Notes: generated by a model not told the origin, from the letters alone. A stretch of 39,830 nucleotides of DNA from a bacterium (GCA_017626055.1 JAGAJM010000026.1:1-39830); one strand, 5' to 3'; shown: positions 17,389 to 25,795, counted from the stretch's first letter. Program-made: numbers and translations.

Positions 17389-18672
17389 ATGCAATTTATC
17401 GATAAAGCTAAAATAAAAATTTCATCAGGAAAAGGTGGAAACGGCGTTGTTGCTTGGCGTCGTGAAAAGTACGTTGACAGAGGCGGCCCAGCTGGTGGTG
17501 ATGGCGGTAAAGGCGGAAGCGTTTATCTAATCGCTGATGAAGGTTTATCAACTCTGTTAGACTTTACTTATCGTTCAATATTCAAAGCTGATAATGGCGA
17601 AAATGGATTTAAAAAATCAATGCACGGGAAAAGTGCAAAAGATTTATACATCAAAGTTCCAACGGGGACTATTGTCAAAGATTTAAAAACAGGCAATATT
17701 ATTGCAGATTTAACAGTTCACGGACAAACTGTACTTGTGGCTAAAGGGGGACGTGGCGGACGTGGTAACACGCATTTTTGTACACCTCAAAACAGAGCTC
17801 CTCAATACTGTGAACCTGGTGAACCTGGTATTGAACGTGAATTACAATTAGAATTAAAATTGTTAGCAGACGTAGGATTGCTAGGATTTCCAAACGCTGG
17901 AAAATCTACATTTATAAGTAGAGTTTCAGCAGCAAAACCGAAAATTGCAAATTATCCTTTCACAACACTAACTCCGAATTTAGGTATGGTTAGAAAATCT
18001 AACGGCGATGGGTATGTTATCGCAGATATTCCTGGATTAATCGAAGGAGCATCAGAAGGTGTTGGATTAGGTTATGAATTCTTGCGTCACGTTGAACGCT
18101 GCAGATTTTTACTTCACATTGTTGATGGTACAGAAAAAAATCCTATTAAAAATTACCAAATCATCAATGAAGAATTAGCAAAATATTCAGAAAAATTAGC
18201 TAAACTTCACCAAGTTGTAGCAATCAACAAAATTGATGCTATTGAGCCTGAAAGACTTGATGAAATTTTAGCCGAATTTAAAGCTATTGGAATTGAACCA
18301 TTTGTAATGTCTGCGGTCACTGGTGAAAACTTGGAAAAAGTAAAATACGAACTAGAATCAAAGGTTGATACTATCGAAAAACCAGTTTCAGAAGTTACAA
18401 TTGAAGAGGATTTAGATGCAACAAACAATGACGATGGTTATTGGGATGTTCAGAAATTAAATAAAGATACTTACCTTGTAACAGGAGGTAGAATTATTAG
18501 AATTTCCCAAGTTACAGACCCAAGAAGCACAGAACAAGTAATTCGATTCCAAAACATTATGATAAGTATGGGAATCATGGATGAAATCAAACGTCTTGGA
18601 GTTCAAAACGGCGATACAATCATTGTTGGGAAATTAGAACTTCAATATTGGGATGATGAAGTATATAAGTAA
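17389..18672 (+). CDS. obg: GTPase Obg (CgtA)
   Basis: An essential GTPase associated with the large ribosomal subunit and linked to ribosome assembly and stress control. The 427-aa protein has the glycine-rich Obg fold at the N-terminus (KISSGKGGNGVVAWRREKY, GGDGGKGGSVYL, GGRGGRGNTHF). A G domain follows with GFPNAGKST (~166), DIPGLIEGASEGVGLG and NKID. A C-terminal OCT domain (DDGYWDVQKLN to LELQYWDDE) completes the full three-domain form. The ATG follows AAAGGA by eight bases. The next small gene has its own promoter, so obg is probably monocistronic. Confidence 0.97.
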   Translation: MQFIDKAKIKISSGKGGNGVVAWRREKYVDRGGPAGGDGGKGGSVYLIADEGLSTLLDFTYRSIFKADNGENGFKKSMHGKSAKDLYIKVPTGTIVKDLKTGNIIADLTVHGQTVLVAKGGRGGRGNTHFCTPQNRAPQYCEPGEPGIERELQLELKLLADVGLLGFPNAGKSTFISRVSAAKPKIANYPFTTLTPNLGMVRKSNGDGYVIADIPGLIEGASEGVGLGYEFLRHVERCRFLLHIVDGTEKNPIKNYQIINEELAKYSEKLAKLHQVVAINKIDAIEPERLDEILAEFKAIGIEPFVMSAVTGENLEKVKYELESKVDTIEKPVSEVTIEEDLDATNNDDGYWDVQKLNKDTYLVTGGRIIRISQVTDPRSTEQVIRFQNIMISMGIMDEIKRLGVQNGDTIIVGKLELQYWDDEVYK

Positions 18673-18680
18673 AAAAAACC

Positions 18681-18709
18681 TTGCAACTTATCAAAATCAG
18701 TGCTAAAAT
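18681..18709 (+). promoter_or_regulatory. Sigma-70-type promoter of the zinc-ribbon gene
   Basis: TTGCAA (18681-18686), 17-nt spacer, TAAAAT (18704-18709), 33 nt before the ATG at 18743. Confidence 0.75.
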
Positions 18710-18742
18710 TAACTTGTAAATAAAGAAATGAGGGTTTAAATT

Positions 18743-18913
18743 ATGGCAAGATTAATCAGACCTACTTGGGCTGTTAGATGTGTACAATCAGGTTGCAGAT
18801 GCTTATTTGAAGTGGCACAACTTGAAGATGGAAAACAACAAGAAGTAGTTTGTCCAAACTGTGGAGAACATTACGTTTATCCAATCTACGATAACGACGA
18901 CGAACAAAAATAA
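18743..18913 (+). CDS. Small zinc-ribbon protein, 56 aa
   Basis: Starts MARLIRPTWAVRCVQSGCRC and contains a second pair, CPNCGEHY. The cysteines at about residues 13, 18/20, 37 and 40 form a likely zinc ribbon, and the tail is acidic (YDNDDEQK). Function unknown; such ribbons often mediate RNA, DNA or protein contacts. GAGGG lies upstream of the ATG (18730-18734), and a consensus promoter precedes it. The gene ends before a strong terminator. It is too short for a firm family call, but the promoter, ribosome site and intact cysteine pattern support a real gene. Confidence 0.8.
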   Translation: MARLIRPTWAVRCVQSGCRCLFEVAQLEDGKQQEVVCPNCGEHYVYPIYDNDDEQK

Positions 18914-18936
18914 AAATATTTTTAAGAAAGATATGT

Positions 18937-18994
18937 AAAAAATATTACGTGTCATTCAGAGGGCTTTAGCCCGTGGAATCTCGTAATATTTTTT
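18937..18994 (+). terminator. Terminator with a REP-like palindrome in its loop
   Basis: Outer arms AAAAAATATTACG (18937-18949) and CGTAATATTTTTT (18982-18994) pair perfectly over 13 bp. The 32-nt loop contains an inner palindrome, ATTC..GGGC-TTTA-GCCC..GAAT, flanked by GTCATTC and GGAATCTC. Confidence 0.8.
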
Positions 18995-19009
18995 ATTTTA
19001 AATAGAAAT

Positions 19010-19942
19010 ATGTTTAATAATACAGACAAAAGATACAACCAATTTAGTGCATATTTGAAAAACAAATTCGGAGCGAAAGTTTATAAAATCACGCTTGATG
19101 CAGGTTTTTCATGTCCAAACAGAGACGGCGTAATATCCACTGGTGGTTGTATTTTTTGTGATGAAGGTGGAAGTTTTTCTCAAGCTCATTCAAACCTTTT
19201 ATCAATAGAAGAACAAGTAAAAATCGGGGCTGAAACCTTAAAAAATCGCTTCAAAGCAGAAAAATTTATGTCATACTTTCAAGCATATACTAACACTTAC
19301 AAACCAGTAAATGAACTTGAAACAATATACAAATCAGCATTAAACCACCCTGATATTGTAGGGTTATCAATAGGCACAAGACCAGATTGTGTTGAAGACG
19401 AAAAACTTGATTTAATTTCAGATATCGCAAAAGATTATTATACTTGGGTCGAATACGGACTGCAATCAATTCATGACAAAACATTATTAAAAATCAACAG
19501 AGGACATGATTTTGACTGTTTTCTCAGAGCTTACGAAAAGACCAAAGAAAAAGGTATTAACGTTTGTTGCCATGTGATTTTTGGGCTTTGGGAAACCAGA
19601 GATGAAATTTTACAAACCGCAGAAAGACTAGCCCAATTAAACGTTGACGGCGTAAAAATTCACATGCTTTGTGCCCTAAAGGATACAAAATTATCTAGGA
19701 TTTACGAAGCTGGGGAAATCGATTTTATGAGTGAAGAAGAATACGTAAACTTATGTTGTGACTTTTTGGAAATCTTACCTCAAACAACAACAATTCACAG
19801 GCTTGCAGGTAATGGATTGAAGAAAAATTTAATCGCACCTCGTTGGTTAGGAGCAAAATTAGATTGCTTAAATAAAATTGACAGAGAATTTGTAAAAAGA
19901 AACACATTTCAAGGGGCTAAACACTTTACAAATATTGATTAA
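19010..19942 (+). CDS. yhcC: Radical SAM protein, YhcC family (TIGR01212 type)
   Basis: A 310-aa radical SAM enzyme of the YhcC/Elp3-like family, whose substrate is not well defined; a role in RNA or protein modification is usually supposed. The iron-sulfur motif is the family form with wide spacing: FSCPNRDG...GGCIFCDEGG. Further family segments are YFQAYTNTY, GLSIGTRPDC, WVEYGLQS, NRGHD and HVIFGLW, and the C-terminal part ends HRLAGNG and LIAPRWLGAKL. The ATG at 19010 has no Shine-Dalgarno; a TTAAAT ends six bases before it, so a leaderless start is possible. It stands alone after a terminator. Confidence 0.93.
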   Translation: MFNNTDKRYNQFSAYLKNKFGAKVYKITLDAGFSCPNRDGVISTGGCIFCDEGGSFSQAHSNLLSIEEQVKIGAETLKNRFKAEKFMSYFQAYTNTYKPVNELETIYKSALNHPDIVGLSIGTRPDCVEDEKLDLISDIAKDYYTWVEYGLQSIHDKTLLKINRGHDFDCFLRAYEKTKEKGINVCCHVIFGLWETRDEILQTAERLAQLNVDGVKIHMLCALKDTKLSRIYEAGEIDFMSEEEYVNLCCDFLEILPQTTTIHRLAGNGLKKNLIAPRWLGAKLDCLNKIDREFVKRNTFQGAKHFTNID

Positions 19943-20061
19943 TATGGGATAATATATCTGTCAGAATGTAACATTTTGTTAATGGTTCACAAGTGTGTTA
20001 GCAAAAAATAATTTTCAGACGTATTATACGAGCAGAAATTTATTTAGTAGTGGGGAAAAAT

Positions 20062-20859
20062 ATGTTAACAATTCAACCTAAAATCACACAGTATTCACAA
20101 CAAAGAAGTAATATTTCTTTCAAGAGCAGAGAAGATGGTGGAATTCCAGATGATAGCTTTTACAAAGAAAAACAAGCGTATTACGAAGATCAAATAAGAG
20201 AATTTGATACTCTTATTGAAGATGAACACACACCAACTGCTTTCAAAAAAATATTAAAAGGTTTTAGAGTTGTATCAGAAGGCTTACTTGAAGGTTGTGC
20301 AGTAGCTTGGGGTGCTTCAAAAGGTGCTAAAGTTATCAAATCTGCAGCAGTTAAAGGTGCTAGTAGTAATTTTGTAAAAGGCACAAGAAAAGTATTTGCT
20401 CCAATGATTGAAGGTTTCAAATCAACTGGTACTAAGATTTGGAAAGCTATTGGTGAAAAAGCTGCAAATATCAAAGGTTCTAAATTCTTCACTAATATTT
20501 CTGAAAAATTCACAACACTTGTTAATAGAATGAACGAAAATAAAGTTGGCAAATTTGTTGTAAGTAGTTTTGAAAATATCGGAAAAGCTTTCAAATGGGT
20601 AGGCAAAAAGATTGCAGAAGGTTACAAATTTGTAGCTGGCAAAATTAAAGGAATGAATGGTTCTGAAGTTTACGACAAAACAGCTAACATTACATCAAAA
20701 ACATTAGGCGCAGGTGCTGGTGTTGCTGGTGCATACAACGCAGCAACTAAAGCTGAAGAAAGAGCAGATGCTCAAAGAGCAGCAAAGGTTAACTACTCTG
20801 GTGATGCTGATTACTCAGAAGTAGAAGAAGTAGAAGAATACATTGAAGGCGGTGAATAA
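20062..20859 (+). CDS. Protein of unknown function, 265 aa, with ISFKS N-terminal motif
   Basis: Start taken at ATG 20062 (MLTIQPKITQYSQQRSNISF), with GGGG seven bases upstream; GTG at 20050 is possible but lies on the ribosome site. The protein has an N-terminal NISFKS motif, then a long Lys/Ala/Gly-rich region with repeated amphipathic helices (for example KIWKAIGEKAANIKGSKFF, KAFKWVGKKIAEGYKFVAG). A glycine/alanine-rich hydrophobic stretch (TLGAGAGVAGAYNAA) and a very acidic tail follow. It resembles membrane-active or surface proteins in composition only. It is followed after a single base by the next gene, so the two are almost certainly co-translated and may act together. No family recognised. 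Confidence 0.87.
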   Translation: MLTIQPKITQYSQQRSNISFKSREDGGIPDDSFYKEKQAYYEDQIREFDTLIEDEHTPTAFKKILKGFRVVSEGLLEGCAVAWGASKGAKVIKSAAVKGASSNFVKGTRKVFAPMIEGFKSTGTKIWKAIGEKAANIKGSKFFTNISEKFTTLVNRMNENKVGKFVVSSFENIGKAFKWVGKKIAEGYKFVAGKIKGMNGSEVYDKTANITSKTLGAGAGVAGAYNAATKAEERADAQRAAKVNYSGDADYSEVEEVEEYIEGGE

Positions 20860-20860
20860 T

Positions 20861-21358
20861 ATGACAAGAATCGTAGCATTCACTGGTGCTGAAACTCCTA
20901 GAAGACCTCTTACACAAGAAGAACGTGTTGAACGTCGTGAAAACGTTGCAACAGGTGTTGGTGGTGCAGCTGGTCTTACCGCTTCAGCTACAAAAATGGC
21001 AAGCCGTAGAGGTGTTAAAGCTAGAACTGGCGAACAAGTTCTTCAAGGTATGATGACTCAAGTTACAAACACAACAAGAGCCGTAAACCAAAACACTAAA
21101 GTTGCAACTGGCTTATGGGCAAGATTCAAACATAATATCACTGCATACACTCAAGACATCCTAAAACGTCTTGAAACTCTAAAAAGTAACAAATTTATTG
21201 GCAGAATCATCGAAAGCCCATTAACTAAAAAAGCTGCAGGGGTATTTGGTGCTGGTTTAGCGTTCTTCGTATTAGTTACTGGAGTTAACAAAGCATTCAA
21301 AACTGGTGCTGTTGCTTATGGTGATTTAAAATACCAATTAGATGATTTAAAATCATAA
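20861..21358 (+). CDS. Protein of unknown function, 165 aa, partner of the upstream gene
   Basis: Start at ATG 20861 (MTRIVAFTGAETPRRPLTQE), one base after the upstream stop; GGCGGT in the end of the upstream gene serves as ribosome site. The N-terminal VAFTG motif recalls the ISFKS motif of the neighbour. The body is basic and helical with a glycine/alanine patch (GVGGAAGLTASATKMA) and one probable membrane helix near the C-terminus (AAGVFGAGLAFFVLVTGV). The tail is acidic (DLKYQLDDLKS). It could anchor its acidic-tailed partner at a membrane (inference). It ends at the terminator that overlaps the folP start. Confidence 0.87.
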   Translation: MTRIVAFTGAETPRRPLTQEERVERRENVATGVGGAAGLTASATKMASRRGVKARTGEQVLQGMMTQVTNTTRAVNQNTKVATGLWARFKHNITAYTQDILKRLETLKSNKFIGRIIESPLTKKAAGVFGAGLAFFVLVTGVNKAFKTGAVAYGDLKYQLDDLKS

Positions 21359-21367
21359 TTACAATAA

Positions 21368-21396
21368 TTGAGAAATAATAAAAATCGTGCTAAACT
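21368..21396 (+). promoter_or_regulatory. Promoter of folP, with -10 inside the terminator loop
   Basis: TTGAGA (21368-21373), 17-nt spacer, TAAACT (21391-21396), then six bases to the folP ATG. This predicts a leaderless folP mRNA. Confidence 0.7.
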
Positions 21397-21416
21397 AACG
21401 TTATGCACGATTTTTT
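21380..21416 (+). terminator. Terminator overlapping the folP start codon
   Basis: AAAAATCGTGC (21380-21390) pairs with GCACGATTTTT (21405-21415), 14-nt loop. The right arm is also folP codons 1-5, and the loop contains the folP -10 element. Confidence 0.82.
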
Positions 21417-22542
21417 ATTGAAAGAAATTACAAACACTGATATTGAAAAAGAACTCGAAATTATAGGGTTCGATAAATCTTATCGCCACAAAGCAAAAAA
21501 CAAATTCGAATACAAAAACTTTAAAATATTTGATTTAACAGTCGCACAAGCAAATATCATAAAACAAACTGCGCTTTCAATTGGTGCGGATTGTGCAACT
21601 CACAGGGAAGTTATCACTGGTAAAATAGAAAAATCGTCTTGTATATTAGGTGGGAGCATTTCTCAGCTGAGAAAAATAGCTCAAAAACTTCAAGCACAAC
21701 CATTTGGGCTTAAAATTTTGGGCGAAATTATTCAAGAAAAATGTAACACAACTTATCCCCGAAAAACAAAAATCATGGGAATTCTGAATTTGACAACAAA
21801 TTCATTCTCTGACGGGGGAAATTATATCGAAACAGATAAGGCTATCGAACACCTAAATAAACTTCTCAAAGATGGTGCTGATATCATAGACATTGGTGCC
21901 GAATCAACAAAGCCGTACTCTCAAGAAGTTAGTGCAGATGCTCAATTAGAAAAACTTCTACCAATTTTAAACCACATTAAAAACAATAATATCAAAACTA
22001 CAATTAGCATTGATACAAGAAACGCTATTGTTGCAGAAAAATGCATTGAATTAGGTGCAAATATAATAAACGACGTTTCTGGATTTGAACACGATGAACA
22101 TATGGCAGAAACTCTTGCAAAATATCCAGATGTTAAAATAATAATCCAACATTCACAAGGCTCACCTGAGACAATGCAAAACAATCCTCAATACGAAAAT
22201 CTTATGGATGAAATTTATGTTTCACTAAAACAGAAAATAGATTACGCACTTTTAAAAGGAATTAAAAAAGAAAATATTATAATTGATGCAGGTATTGGTT
22301 TTGGAAAAACTAAAGATCATAACTTTGAAATAATTAAACGATGGCAAGAATTAAAAACTTTGAACTGCCCAATACTATTAGGTCTTTCTAGAAAAAGTTT
22401 GCTTGGGATGTCCGAGGCTTCAAATGACGAAAAAGATATTTATACTCTTGCACTAAATAGCATCCTAATAAATCAAAACATTGATTATATAAGAGTTCAC
22501 AATGTGGAAGTTCACAAAAAACTTCAAAATATTTTGAACTAA
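21403..22542 (+). CDS. folP: Dihydropteroate synthase with N-terminal extension
   Basis: It joins p-aminobenzoate to hydroxymethyl-dihydropterin pyrophosphate to give dihydropteroate in folate synthesis, and is the sulfonamide target. The catalytic TIM barrel begins near residue 124 with signature 1 (IMGILNLTTNSFSDGG), followed by signature 2 (DGADIIDIGAESTKP), ISIDTRN, NDVSGF, DAGIGFGKT and GLSRKS. The total of 379 aa exceeds the ~280 of classical enzymes because of an N-terminal domain of about 120 residues (including CATHREVITG and CILGGSISQL), a form seen in some anaerobes. There is no Shine-Dalgarno; a promoter ends six bases before the ATG, so translation is probably leaderless. The start codon lies in the terminator of the upstream gene pair. 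Confidence 0.95.
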   Translation: MHDFLLKEITNTDIEKELEIIGFDKSYRHKAKNKFEYKNFKIFDLTVAQANIIKQTALSIGADCATHREVITGKIEKSSCILGGSISQLRKIAQKLQAQPFGLKILGEIIQEKCNTTYPRKTKIMGILNLTTNSFSDGGNYIETDKAIEHLNKLLKDGADIIDIGAESTKPYSQEVSADAQLEKLLPILNHIKNNNIKTTISIDTRNAIVAEKCIELGANIINDVSGFEHDEHMAETLAKYPDVKIIIQHSQGSPETMQNNPQYENLMDEIYVSLKQKIDYALLKGIKKENIIIDAGIGFGKTKDHNFEIIKRWQELKTLNCPILLGLSRKSLLGMSEASNDEKDIYTLALNSILINQNIDYIRVHNVEVHKKLQNILN

Positions 22543-22590
22543 TCCACCAAGACAATTTATTAAAATAATCAAATTCATAATAATCTTTTT

Positions 22591-23484
22591 ATGAATAATT
22601 TAACTTTTGGAAAAATTTTGGTCTTAATATTATTAATAATTGCTCTTGTTTTTGTCATTATTAACTATTTTAACCACACATACATTAAGGCTGAATTTAA
22701 TGATATGGACCCATTACCTGACAAAATGGGGGTTTATTATAAAGGTTACAAACTTGGCTCGACAAGCAAAATAAAAATTTCAAAAGACTTCAAAACAACT
22801 TACCTTTTTATAACCTTAAATCAAAGAGGTTTGGAGCTACCAAAAAACATAACTGTAAGTATTAAACAATACGACAAGGACGAGGAAGATTCAAAATATG
22901 TAGATATAAATTACCCATCTGCTCCAATGTTGAGCTATATAAAAACAGGAGATACGATAAAAGGACTTACTCAAAATGGGATAAATCCCGATGGAATATC
23001 CGAAACAAACCAACAACATTTGGACAATTTATCTGCAAAAGGGGAATCGTTTTTAGCTTCAGCTAAAGAAACATCCGATTCTTTGACTTCACTTTTTGAT
23101 ATGATTTATAGCATATTGGATGAGAATAAAGAAAACATCCAAGAAAGTACAACATCTTTCAAGAACAGTATGAAAAACCTTGAAAATTTAACAACAAAAA
23201 TAAACAACGGAATTACAGAAGATATGATAAAAAACAGTACTCATAATATCGAAACCACCACATTAAACTTGGCAAATTCAACAAATGAATTTGTTTCAAT
23301 GAGTGGAAACTTCAACAAATCTAGTTCTGAATTTAAAGTTCTGGTTCCAAAGTTAAGCAAACTTATAGACACAATTCAATTAGTAATTTGCAATACAAAC
23401 GAAATCATTTTAGGAATAAAAAACACATTAAAACAGAGATTTGGTGGAGCAAGAATAATATTTGGCAAACCAATTAAAGAATAA
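22591..23484 (+). CDS. MCE/MlaD-family envelope lipid-transport protein
   Basis: A 297-aa protein with one N-terminal membrane helix (ILVLILLIIALVFVIINYF) and an MCE/MlaD domain behind it (MGVYYKGYKLGSTSKIKIS). A long helical, coiled-coil-like region with many Asn, Ser and Thr follows, ending with the conserved KQRFGGARIIFGKPIK. MCE proteins form rings in the periplasm that pass lipids between membranes together with an ABC permease and ATPase, which are not encoded next to it. The presence of MlaD implies a diderm envelope. It follows folP by 48 bases. No ribosome site is evident; AATAAT ends six bases before the ATG. A terminator shared with nrdJ follows. Confidence 0.88.
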   Translation: MNNLTFGKILVLILLIIALVFVIINYFNHTYIKAEFNDMDPLPDKMGVYYKGYKLGSTSKIKISKDFKTTYLFITLNQRGLELPKNITVSIKQYDKDEEDSKYVDINYPSAPMLSYIKTGDTIKGLTQNGINPDGISETNQQHLDNLSAKGESFLASAKETSDSLTSLFDMIYSILDENKENIQESTTSFKNSMKNLENLTTKINNGITEDMIKNSTHNIETTTLNLANSTNEFVSMSGNFNKSSSEFKVLVPKLSKLIDTIQLVICNTNEIILGIKNTLKQRFGGARIIFGKPIKE

Positions 23485-23485
23485 A

Positions 23486-23515
23486 AAAAAAGACCCTTTC
23501 ACTAGGGTCTTTTTC
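23486..23515. terminator. Bidirectional terminator between the MlaD-like gene and nrdJ
   Basis: Stem AGACCCT/AGGGTCT (23491-23497 with 23504-23510) extended by A and T tracts on both sides. Confidence 0.92.
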
Positions 23516-23535
23516 TTTTAAATTAAAAATTCAAA

Positions 23536-25551
23536 CTACGAACAACCAGAATATCCGCAATTCAAACAGATGAAACAACCTTCTGCCATTTGAATTTCTG
23601 TACCACATTCTGGGCATTTCACAGTTTTTAATTCACCTGTTGGGTTGTATTCTTCCACAATCTCCTCTTTTTCAACGATAGGCTCTGATTCAACAGACTT
23701 CATTTCTACTGTTTTTTCTTTTTTCTTGTCATCCAAATTCATTGGTTGGAACTGACGAGAATTGTTTCTATAAACAGTAATCCCTTTTAAGTTATTTTTG
23801 TAAGCCAAAATGTAAGCTTCTTTGATATCTTCACGAGTAGCTTGTTCAACAAAGTTAACTGTTTTTGAAACTGCATTATCAGTGTGAAGTTGGAACGCAG
23901 CTTGCATTTTTACGTGCCAGTAAGGTGAAACATCGTGAGCAGTCGCAAAGATTTGTTTAACTTCATCTGATACACCATCCACATGAGCGATTGTACCTTC
24001 AGAAGCAATTTGTGACATTAGAGCTTCAGAGTATAAACCATTTTCAACCATATAATCTTTGAAAATCGGATTAACTTCAAGCATTTCAGTACCATCCATA
24101 ATCAATCTAGAAAATACTAACCCGAATAATGGTTCAACACCACCAGAAGCTGATGCAATCATTGAGATTGTACCAGTTGGAGCGATACAAGTTGTTGTGG
24201 CGTTTCTCAAACCATATTGTTTAATACCTGCATCGATTTCAGCCCATTTTTCATCGGAAATCTTACCGGCTGATTTACCTTTGTATTTGTTGAATAAGTA
24301 ATTGTCTGAGTCGTAGATACTACCTTTAAAGTTATTAAAACTACCACGTTCTTTAGCCAATTCAATTGATTCAGTTTTTGAAACATAGTCAATAAATTCC
24401 ATAACTTGACCAGCTAATTGAGTACCTTCAGCTGAATTGTATGATAAGCCCATTTTCATAAGCATATCAGCCCAACCCATAACACCAAGACCGATTTTTC
24501 TGTTGTTTTGTACCATTTCAGAAATTTGAGGTAATGGATAGTTATTTACAGCAATAACGTTATCCAAGAATCTCATTGCAGTTCTTGTTGTTTTTTCTAG
24601 TAAATCCCAATCAACTTCCCAACCAGCTGAACCTTTTTTCATCATCAAACCTAAGTTGATTGAACCTAAGTTACAAGCTTCATAAGAAAGTAAAGGAACT
24701 TCACCGCAAGGGTTTGTTGATTCAATTGGGCCAATATGTGGAGTTGGGTTATCGTAGTTCATTTTGTCAATAAATACGATACCTGGTTCACCATTTCTCC
24801 AAGCACCATCAACGATTAAATCGAACACTTCTTTAGCGTTCATTCTACCAACAACTTCATTATTTTGCGGATTTACAAGATCATAATCAGTACCAGCAAG
24901 ATATGCTTCCATAAACTTATCGGTAATAGCTACGGAAATATTAAAGTTGTTTAATTTAAAGTTATCAGATTTACAATTGATAAAATCAATAATGTCAGGG
25001 TGATCAACTCTTAAGATACCCATATTCGCACCACGACGAGTACCACCTTGTTTCACAGCTTCAGTTGCAGCATTGAATACTTCCATAAATGAAACTGGAC
25101 CAGATGAAACACCCATTGTTGAACGAACAACACTGTTTTTAGGTCTTAATCTTGAGAAAGAAAAACCTGTACCGCCACCTGATTTGTGAATTAATGCAGT
25201 ATTTTTAACAGTTTCAAAAATACCTTCCAAACTATCTTCAACAGGTAGTACAAAACAAGCTGCTAATTGACCTAATTCACGACCAGCATTCATCAATGTT
25301 GGTGAGTTTGGCATAAAGTAGCGATTTGTAATTGCATCATAAAATCTGTCTGAAAGCTCTTTAACTTCCGCTTCAGACTTACCAAATTTCAAATCACCTG
25401 ATGCAATTGTATCTGCTACTCTACGGAACATATCCGCAGGAGTTTCAACACAATTACCATCTTTATCTCTCTTTAAATATCTCTTTTCCAAAACCTTAAT
25501 TGCGTTTTCTGACAAGTTCAACGCTTCTTTTACACATGCGGTATCTGACAC
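23536..25551 (-). CDS. nrdJ: Class II (adenosylcobalamin-dependent) ribonucleoside-diphosphate reductase
   Basis: It converts ribonucleotides to deoxyribonucleotides with a cobalamin-generated thiyl radical, independent of oxygen. Key segments are PNSPTLMNAGRELGQLAACF (substrate-site Cys), the active-site block NPCGEVPLLSYEACNLGSINL's NPCGE core, and APTGTISMIASASGGVEP. A C-terminal zinc-binding tail with four Cys pairs (CPEC, CFICLNCGYSGC) shuttles reducing power. About 671 aa, within the family range. GTG 25551 is chosen because GGAGG lies five bases upstream; ATG 25563 starts four codons earlier, with a TTTAAT six bases before it, and cannot be excluded. The 240-bp divergent region shared with the peptide-transporter operon carries DnaA boxes. 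The enzyme requires B12, so the cell must import or make it. Confidence 0.95.
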   Translation of the reverse strand: MSDTACVKEALNLSENAIKVLEKRYLKRDKDGNCVETPADMFRRVADTIASGDLKFGKSEAEVKELSDRFYDAITNRYFMPNSPTLMNAGRELGQLAACFVLPVEDSLEGIFETVKNTALIHKSGGGTGFSFSRLRPKNSVVRSTMGVSSGPVSFMEVFNAATEAVKQGGTRRGANMGILRVDHPDIIDFINCKSDNFKLNNFNISVAITDKFMEAYLAGTDYDLVNPQNNEVVGRMNAKEVFDLIVDGAWRNGEPGIVFIDKMNYDNPTPHIGPIESTNPCGEVPLLSYEACNLGSINLGLMMKKGSAGWEVDWDLLEKTTRTAMRFLDNVIAVNNYPLPQISEMVQNNRKIGLGVMGWADMLMKMGLSYNSAEGTQLAGQVMEFIDYVSKTESIELAKERGSFNNFKGSIYDSDNYLFNKYKGKSAGKISDEKWAEIDAGIKQYGLRNATTTCIAPTGTISMIASASGGVEPLFGLVFSRLIMDGTEMLEVNPIFKDYMVENGLYSEALMSQIASEGTIAHVDGVSDEVKQIFATAHDVSPYWHVKMQAAFQLHTDNAVSKTVNFVEQATREDIKEAYILAYKNNLKGITVYRNNSRQFQPMNLDDKKKEKTVEMKSVESEPIVEKEEIVEEYNPTGELKTVKCPECGTEIQMAEGCFICLNCGYSGCS

Positions 25552-25563
25552 ATTAACCTCCAT

Positions 25564-25795
25564 TATCTGATTAAAAATATATAATTAAACTTTCTAATAT
25601 ACGTTATTAAACGTTTTTACACATTTACCCCAAAGCATGCCCCAAACATACTTTGATAAAATTGTACAACGCTAGGGAAGTTTTTTGCAATAGATTTATT
25701 AAGATATATCAACAGATTTAACAAGATATTCACATAATTTTGAAAATTATCCACAAAGCGAATACATTTAGTGCATTTTATGTTATATTTAAAGC
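25564..25795. promoter_or_regulatory. Divergent nrdJ / transporter control region with DnaA boxes and direct repeats
   Basis: AT-rich. A consensus DnaA box TTATCCACA lies at 25747-25755, TTTTACACA at 25615-25623 fits TTWTNCACA, and ATATTCACA at 25726-25734 has one mismatch. Two 16-bp direct repeats, AGATTTATTAAGATAT (25692-25707) and AGATTTAACAAGATAT (25714-25729), lie 22 bp apart. An inverted repeat ACGTT-ATTA-AACGT (25601-25614) and a doubled CCCCAAA are also present. No gene is seen. Confidence 0.55.
25781..25789 (+). promoter_or_regulatory. Extended -10 element of the peptide-transporter operon
   Basis: TG-T-TATATT, ending six bases before the ATG at 25796. No ribosome site is present, so a leaderless start is predicted; the -35 is weak (AATACA). 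Confidence 0.5.

Noticed and set aside
20190..20606. 138-aa minus-strand open frame
   Set aside because: Antisense of the Lys/Ala-rich plus-strand gene; no start signals.
25564..25795. Chromosomal origin of replication
   Set aside because: Only three boxes, no dnaA or dnaN nearby; regulation of nrdJ is an equally good explanation, so it is kept only as a finding.
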